Source: Ligustrum vulgare | Lineage: Eukaryota > Streptophyta > Magnoliopsida > Lamiales > Oleaceae | Reading direction: 5' to 3' | Assembly: GCA_963555705.1 (NCBI GenBank) | Contig: OY743189.1 | Span: 6,341,501 to 6,405,500 of the forward strand | DNA: 64,000 bases | Shown here: piece by piece, positions 57,640 to 64,000 of the stretch | Numbering within the stretch: the stretch's first letter is position 1 | How the letters are laid out: each line of letters opens with the position of its first letter | Position numbers and translations under genes: made by a program | The notes under the pieces: model-generated | The model's input: the letters and a program-made list of their open reading frames with translations, nothing else | The model's database searches: none | What the model was told of the DNA's origin: nothing

Positions 57640-58280
57640 TATTCCATCAAGTATTATTAGGATTGTGCCATCGGACGGTCTTAGGTTAGTGGAAAACTTT
57701 GACAATGAACCTATAGAGTTTGAGCCCTTAGGTCTTTATTAACCCCCACGTGAAGCCTAGGATGAGAAACTCGAGAGCGACAAGGACGTAGAGGAAACAT
57801 TGAGAGTGGGTAGAAGACCGAGATGGACCGAGCTTGAGCTTCCATCCCTTAGGAACATGATGAAGAATCACTCTGTATATTTAGACAGGAGAAGGTTCAA
57901 GTTCGCCAATAGGTATACGGCTAAGGTCCCGAGCTTTAACGATGTAACTCACCTCTACCAAGAGGGCGAGGTTGTAGTTCATAATGATGCCCCGATGGCT
58001 AGGCTTAGACCCCCCCTTATACCACTTTTTGGTTGTCATTTTATTGATCGCGGGAATGATCCCGTCCAACTAGTCCCTAACTAATGCTAGCCGTTAGTCT
58101 ATTGTTTTGTTTTGTGTAGGTTTCTAGGTTTCTAGGGGTTGAGCTAACAGTTGACCTATGTAAGTGCGTACTTGAGTTAAAAATATTTACCCCATTGTAA
58201 CCAATTTGTTTACCTGAGTGGGAAGGGTAATTTTAGTGCGTCTTGGGTCCCGTCCTCAATAAAACATTAGAAATAGAAAG
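57640..58280 (+). pseudogene. Relic of a Tat opposite-strand extra ORF
   Basis: It parallels 30440-31060: NEPIEFEPLGLY against DEPLEVEPIGFY, then YTAKVPSFNDVTHLYQEGEV, HNDAPMARLRPPLIPLF, and, in other frames, the segment before a KYLPxCNxFxYLSGKG-like stretch. It runs opposite to the adjoining LTR's element, as in the complete copy. Several stops and frame changes are present. Poly(T) at ~57505-57527 precedes it. Confidence 0.65.
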
Positions 58281-58737
58281 CTTTTTGGTTTTGTTTAGAA
58301 AAAAATTCAAACCGGTTTGATTTAGTTTTCAATTTTCAAAATCATGATTTCAAACCTTCAAGTTTTAAGAAATAAATAAAAATAAAAAGACAAACATTCA
58401 GTTTTACAAAAAATCAGCACACTTTTTATTTTCAACAAATCAATATTAAGGAGTGAAAGATTAATTTGTACAAATCCATAGCCTTTTGGAACAAATTCTT
58501 GCTCCTACGTTTCATAATCATCATCAATCACCATCCAAGACATTTTTTTAAAATAAAATTTTTAAGGTAAGAACTAATTACATTTTATTTAAGAAAATCT
58601 TAAATATTTGCTTATATATATAATTTGTTTATCTATCAACATGAACTAATTTACTATGTAACTTGTAGATGCTACGTAATTATTATTTGATGTACATTTG
58701 ATCGATCAACATGCAATAGTCATTTATTACAGACCGT
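58281..58737. other. AT-rich spacer
   Basis: Nothing supportable between the extra-ORF relic and the CACTA terminus. Confidence 0.5.
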
Positions 58738-59215
58738 CACTACAACAAAAATCACCTTTTGCAGCGTTCAAAAAATGTTGTCATAAGACTTTTGCAATAT
58801 TTGGCAATTGTTGCAAATTACAGTGTTGCCGCAAAGAAAAAACTATTTGCAGCATTTTTTGAACGTTGCAAAAGACTGAAATAAACGTTACAATAGACCT
58901 TTTGCAACGTTTTTCAAGTGTTGCAATAACTTTTAACCCAATCTTTTGCAACATTTATTCGGTGTTGTGGTAGTCTTTTGAAACTTTTTTTAAGTGTTGC
59001 AAAAATATTTAACCCAACATTTTGTAACGTTTATTGAGTGTTGCTGTAAACCCTTTTGCAATGTTTTTTTAAGTGTTGCAAAAATTTTTAACAGAATCTT
59101 TTGCAACGTTTATTAAGTGTTGGGGTAGAGTCTTTTGCAATATTTTTTAAGTGTTGTAAAAACATTTAGCCCCACATTTTGCAACATTTTTTGAAAGTTG
59201 CTATATGTTTTTTTT
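58738..59215. repeat. CACTA terminus and subterminal repeat region
   Basis: About ten TTTTGCAACRTTTWTT-like units alternate with RAGTGTTGCAAAA units, so each pair is potentially self-complementary. Spacing is irregular. Confidence 0.8.
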
Positions 59216-60239
59216 CTTTCAAATATTATTGAAGAAATTATTTATAAAATCAAGATTTTTCTAATTAATTCATTAAAATGGTAATTTACACCCAAAAAAA
59301 GTAAATACATTATGAATTTTCGAATCCATACAAAATAAAGTTTTGATAATGTCTAACAAATCCACAAACCATACAGAATAACAAATAAGCAAAAGAAAGT
59401 GTTGATAATGTTTAACAAATTCGTAAAAGAACATCATCATCATCACAAAAGAAATATTTTACTATAGGAACATCAACTTCATCCCGCAATATAACTGGAC
59501 CTTTAGATAGAAAAATCCTGTCAATCTCCAAAAGAATATCTTCAAAATTGCACCTATAACGAATTTGAGCAAATTTATAAATGAATATCACGCTTTACTT
59601 AATAAATGGTAGAAAAAATAATAAACAGAGTTAAAAACCATAAATTTATATCTTTCCAACGTAATTTCATAGAAATTGATACGACTCGTCCAAAATCAAT
59701 CTACTAGATCCGAGACGTGATTAAAGATGTCAGCTAGATGCTAGATTTACCACCAAGAAAATTGACCTTTCACCCCAAGTGTAAAAACCTAAACTTAGAC
59801 GTGTAAACTTCCTTTTCCTTTCCTTCTATTGTAAAAATTTTTATAGAAATTTCGACAGAACCTCTCTTATAAATTGGACTTAGCTAACTTGTAGAGAGAC
59901 ATCACAACCAACATAATAATTTTAAAATCAAACCAGCACCTCAAACAACATCCAACATCAATCCCCAACTCCTCAACATTACAAATTCAACAATAAACTC
60001 CATCTAACTAAATAGGACATTAATAAACTACTAAATAGTAGAAGTTGTTGCTCTCTTCTTTGGCACTAATTGAGTATCTAAACCCAAATCAAATTTAAAA
60101 CTAATTCATATTATCAAACAAAAGCATAAAAACTTTTGAATTCAAATTAAACTTGTTTTCAAATGGACGTATTTGAAGTTAGTCATAAATAATAATTACA
60201 CAACATCATTGAATAAATAAATGATTCTTACCACAAGAA

Positions 60240-61700
60240 ACTCTTCCACCAGTATTTCCAATGCTCTTGCTCAGTTCATGACCACCTGAAACAAGAGGGG
60301 AGAAAATATGAGTTTTTCAATAATCAACTCTATCTATTATAATGTACATGAACACTAATATAAGGTACTTCCCTAGGCTTCCTTATGAAATCTTTGGCAT
60401 GTGAGAAACATACATTTGTCAAACTAATTTAATACAACTCTTTGGCCAAGCAACAGTACTTCCTAAGGCTTCCTTTAGAACTCCAAATTCATTGGTAGGT
60501 CTAAATTAGGTCAACTGATCCATATACACTTCTTCAACCTAAACCTTCCAGCAATCTCGTCCAAGTGGCATTTGATGCACCTTCGCGCCTGGGTCTATTG
60601 ATGCAATCGTTCCTTCTCCTACAACTTCTTCATCATTATTGTACCAATGCAATAGTTGACACCTTGCATTTTCCTTGTTTGCGATATCTTTATGGATACC
60701 ACTTCCTTGTTGTGACTACAAATTCACATTAAAATTAGAATATTTCCTTATTAAATAAATAAGCTATAATAAAAAAATTTAAATAAATAATATGTAAAGT
60801 GAGATTAAAAAACCTGAGAAGTAAAAGCACGTGAACTTCTGTCCTCCACATTTTTACTATTACTCAGTGTTCTAAAAAGCGTGAAGCGTGACGAAACTTG
60901 GAGCCCGAGAGTCAAGCTTTTGAAGCTTAAGCGGGAGTAGGCATTAAAAAGCGTTATAAAACGTTTTTCAATTCCTACATATTTGATTTTAATTTTACCC
61001 ATACTTGAACAAGTAAAAAGAAAAAAAAAAAAAAAAGCCTGAGCGCGCTTAAATCAAGCTTCGCGCGCGCTTTTTAGATAAAATTTTTAAAAACCTTTTT
61101 TTCACGTTTTTCACCAAAGCGACGCGTGCGTTTTAGAACAATGATATTACTCTATAAAGAGACATAAAAATTACAAGTTGTTGTTCTACATATTAACTTA
61201 CTTAGAACTAGTACTAAAAAACATAAAATGTTAAAAAAATTTAACCGGTTGAGTCAACTTTGCAAATGCTTCAAAATTTTCATCTAGCACCCTAACTCTT
61301 TTTTGTACTTGACTTTCTAGTTCTTTCACTCTCCCAATACTATGAATTTGTCCATTAACTCTTGATGGCGAAACTCCAAACCCAAGTCCTCTCACTCCCC
61401 CATGATGTTCCCGACCTAAAACTCGAGCAATAGCATCATCGCGGATAGAATCTTCTGTTGGTGTATTTGAAATTGATTGGGCACAGTCTTCTATCCTTTC
61501 CTACTCTTACGAAACTCAAATTGTACACTAGTAAACGATATATAAGTTAAATCAGATTATTACAAGACTATAAATACCAAAGTCTTGGTAACTGCTTCAT
61601 TAATAGGTTTTCATCATTTCGAAGATGTCCATGAGTCCATAATGCAGATCATAACCCTTTTATATTTGGATTCTTTTTCTTCTGCAATGCGAATTGAATA
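60240..61700 (-). pseudogene. CACTA second-ORF relic (plant transposase, En/Spm class)
   Basis: Minus-strand pieces in order: LWTHGHLRNDENLLMKQLP (~61615-61670), GREHHGGVRGLGFGVSPS (~61360-61415), then VNGQIHSIGRVKELESQVQK (~61290-61355). Next comes VEGTIASIDPGAKVHQMPLG-like sequence (~60560-60620) with a later VAWP. These match the order of the second gene of plant CACTA elements (Transposase_24-type region, then a domain often followed by TVAWP). Frames change and stops occur; a hAT MITE at 60865-61143 splits it. Confidence 0.65.
60865..61143. mobile_element. hAT-type MITE inside the CACTA element (279 bp)
   Basis: It begins CAGTGTTCTAAAA and ends TTTTAGAACAATG, a 12-of-13 inverted repeat. 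Flanks are CTATTACT (60857-60864) and ATATTACT (61144-61151), 7 of 8 matching. Inside are GC-rich CGCGCGC patches and inverted AAGCGT/ACGCTT words. Being nested, it is younger than the CACTA insertion. Confidence 0.85.
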
Positions 61701-61759
61701 ATTATATTTATCTAGATTTTTTCTCTACAATACAAGATATGTTTGTAATGTACCAATTC

Positions 61760-62401
61760 ATGAGCCATACGAGGATAATCACATTTTGGACATAATTCAG
61801 TATCCTCAAGCTCATTTCTATATAGACAACAATCATTTAAACAAGCATGTATCTTCTCATAGCCAAGATCAAATACATTGACAGATTTTTTTCATCTCAT
61901 AAAATGAGTTAGGAATTGTATTATTCTTTAGCAGCATTTCTCGAACAAGATTTATGAGTTCATCAAAACCGATATCTGATAAACCATGTTTAGCTTTATG
62001 CCTATACATGGAAACCAAAGCAGATATTATCGTGAATGCCGTACAACCAGGATATAAAGGAGTTTCAACATCATGAACTAAACGCTCAATCTCTTGCTCT
62101 CTTTCATCAGGAGGATTTTCAGTATCTACATCATGTGGTGCATAGAAGTCCTTAAACATCCTACATGACTCAAGCATTTCTTCATCGATCAAATTGGTTT
62201 CACTTGATCGTTCTCCATGAAATACCCAAGTAGTGTATGTAGGATCCATACCCTTAATAACCAAATGTTCATAGATTATATCATGATGATGATGCTTTAG
62301 ATTCCTACACTTACACAAGGGCATACTACCATTTCTGAATTCTGATTTTTACGAGCTACTTCAATGAAATTTCGTGCTCCATCTCTATATTGTTCAGAAA
62401 A
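61760..62401 (-). pseudogene. CACTA transposase (TNP2) N-terminal relic
   Basis: From a probable intron acceptor (TTGTAG at ~62402) the minus strand reads FSEQYRDGARNFIEVARK and a CPC..KCRN zinc-type motif, split by a 1-nt frameshift near 62312. It continues YEHLVIKGMDPTYTTWVFHG, LSDIGFDELINLVREMLLKN and, after another shift near 61865, LGYEKIHACLNDCCLYRNEL. These are the N-terminal transposase-associated region and start of TNP2. The catalytic remainder is missing: the sequence passes within ~100 bp to second-ORF relics, implying an internal deletion. Confidence 0.85.
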
Positions 62402-62405
62402 TCTA

Positions 62406-63090
62406 CAAGTAAAGTCTTATGATCATTACATATTAAATTATTTTAATTTTGCAACTAGAATCATGATATCTAATTTTGATTAACCATGATAACTGCAGCC
62501 ACTATTTGTCCATTATACGGTAAAGATTCTATCAAACACTGAACAACATAAAGATATATTAGAGAAAAATTACAGTAATATGAATATGGTTTAACAATAA
62601 TTATTAAATTTGTATATTTGTTAAAAACGTCTACGTAATCTCCATTATCACTTGAACATCATATCACATTAAACTAAAATCCCATGAAACAACCCAAAGA
62701 TAGATTAAAATAACTTTGACGAGCACTTTGAACCAAGACTAAATAGGTTGGTTAAAATAAATAACTGTATACAAGTAAGAAATATAAAGATATCTAGAAA
62801 GTTAGAAACTTTTATACAATGGTAATTAAGAAAAAATAAAAAGTTCACAAGATAAGGTAAAAGAATTAAGTTGTTAAGATGGATGAGTGGGCAATTTAAT
62901 AGATAAAAAGGATAACAAAATAAAATATAAGCAAACAATAAGTGGAACCAAGATTTTGATGTTGTTGGAAAATTTTATTTCATTGGAGGAAACTTTTAAT
63001 TAATTCTCAACTTTACACCAACTTAAAACCAACCACTTTACATAATTTTTTATGTTCATACTATTTCTGTAAGAGATATTCAAATGTCTC
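62406..63090. other. Spacer, possibly the rest of the CACTA 5' region
   Basis: AT-rich sequence with no supportable ORF. It may include the CACTA leader and first exon, but I could not identify them. Confidence 0.35.
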
Positions 63091-63094
63091 AATG

Positions 63095-63660
63095 TGATGT
63101 AGGACAATTAGTGTTAGAGTTTGAAGAAGAATTGGACCGAAAATTGGGTAAAAGAGCTATTCCTAAGAAACGGTCATAACTTTTTGCACCGGTGTCAGAT
63201 TTCCTATTATAATATGTTTTTGAAAACGTTTCTCAGTGCTCCATAGCATCCCAACCCGGGTGAACCCGATTGAGGTCGTTTACATCAACAAATTAGTAGT
63301 TTAAGGCATGCTACCGGGCAGTAAAAGTTTTTTAGCATTATTTTTGTCTTCCGTTTTTAGAGGCTTTAATTTAGTGGATGTTTATTTTAGTCTTTTTGCT
63401 TCAATTAAGGGGTTTAGAGACTATTTAAAGGTTCTTTATTTCTGAATAAGATTATTGAATTTGGCGCCTTTGGTTTTTCTTGTGAATTATAGTTTCCCCA
63501 ATCAATTAGAAATGGTGAAGTCTCGAGAGGAAACATGGTCTTCTTCTAGTACTCTAAATTTTTCCAATGATTCTGTTGGTTCCCTAGTAAAAATTACTTT
63601 TCATGCACTTTTGGTATTTTCAGCAGCAACACATTAAAAAGTGCTAAATTTTGTGAAGAA
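63095..63660 (+). repeat. Possible LTR fragment
   Basis: It starts TGATGTAGGACAATTAG, and later contains CTCCATAGCATCCCAACC and, near 63445, GATTATTGAATTTGGCGCC, which resembles the 3' parts of plant gypsy LTRs and leaders. No TSD, PBS with clear match or second copy was found in the window. Confidence 0.3.
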
Positions 63661-63821
63661 CCAAGATTGATATACTTTTTTGTTTTAGGAAATCATGACC
63701 CCAAAGTCATGTCTCTGATGATTTTTAGTCACTTTTTACTCAAATCTTTCCCCACTCAAGAAACCCCACTAGGATTTGTAGGTCTCAGTGTAGTATCTTA
63801 CCAAATTCAAATTTAAACCTA

Positions 63822-64000
63822 CCATTTTAATAAATCAAGACATAAATTTAGCATTTTCAAAAATCAAGACATAAAACTAGCATTTTCATAAATCAAACAT
63901 AAATAACCATTAACCAATAAACTCAAACCTAGCATTTTCATAAATCAAGACATAAACCTAGCATTTTCATAAATCAGGCATAAATAAGCATTAACCAATA
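63822..64000. repeat. Tandem repeat, ~31-bp unit, cut by window end
   Basis: AAATCAAGACATAAA-CTAGCATTTTCAT recurs about five times, interrupted by two copies of ATAAATAASCATTAACCAATA. Its full length is unknown because it reaches the last base. Confidence 0.85.

Larger units (their letters stand above)
58738..62405 (-). mobile_element. CACTA (En/Spm) transposon, internally deleted
   Basis: CACTACAACAAAAATCACC at 58738 is a classic CACTA terminal inverted repeat. The next ~480 bp are packed with short direct and inverted TTTTGCAACGTTT/AAGTGTTGCAAAA motifs, the subterminal repeats bound by CACTA transposase in known elements. Minus-strand relics of both CACTA genes follow. The other end (GTTGTAGTG) was not found, so the right boundary is arbitrary; the element may extend further or be truncated. 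Confidence 0.8.

Overview
The window looks like a transposon-rich stretch of a flowering-plant nuclear genome, most likely a eudicot. Spacer DNA is AT-rich. It holds plant-type Ty1/copia and Ty3/gypsy LTR retrotransposons, solo LTRs with 5-bp target-site duplications (TSDs), a Mutator-like element (MULE) with a FAR1-type transposase, a CACTA element, and hAT, PIF/Harbinger and Mariner MITEs. I could support only one host gene, a three-exon RING E3 ligase of the BOI (BOTRYTIS SUSCEPTIBLE1 INTERACTOR) family at 52899-54090. I saw no tRNA, rRNA or CRISPR loci. Layout, 1-20 kb: a degenerate copia element runs from before base 1 to 12157 and is split by a nested gypsy element (144-7003). A MULE with a FAR1-like pseudogene follows (13339-16403), then a gypsy 3' fragment with its LTR (16640-17399) and unresolved remnants. 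20-29 kb: two solo LTRs (19957-20753 and 26833-27721) belong to the same broad LTR group as the nested gypsy element; each has a perfect 5-bp TSD. The spacer between them has no supportable gene. 29.4-39.4 kb: a full-length Tat-lineage gypsy element lies on the minus strand (29398-39394, TSD ATATT). It has gag, protease, RT, two RNase H domains and integrase, plus an opposite-strand extra ORF and a 52-bp tandem array between pol and the 3' LTR. 39-52 kb: two hAT-type MITEs with 8-bp TSDs, a copia protease relic, a structurally aberrant retroelement (47436-50111) whose left end is an inverted copy of its right LTR end, and two Harbinger/Tourist-like MITEs. 52-64 kb: the BOI-like gene, a decayed Tat 3' LTR plus extra-ORF relic holding a Stowaway MITE, an internally deleted CACTA element on the minus strand holding a hAT MITE, and a tandem repeat cut by the window end. 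The most unusual signals are these. (1) Arrays of a 12-bp palindrome, TTACGGCCGTAA, sit in four related LTRs. Neighbouring units are mostly 20-22 bp apart (two helical turns), always upstream of an identical TATTTATA box. (2) A different palindrome, TTCGGTCGACCGAA, forms similar clusters in two other LTRs. (3) The 47436-50111 insertion has LTR-outer-end sequence at both ends in inverted orientation, yet a perfect TSD. Coordinates and spacings were counted by eye from the sequence. Family names come from remembered motifs, not from database searches.
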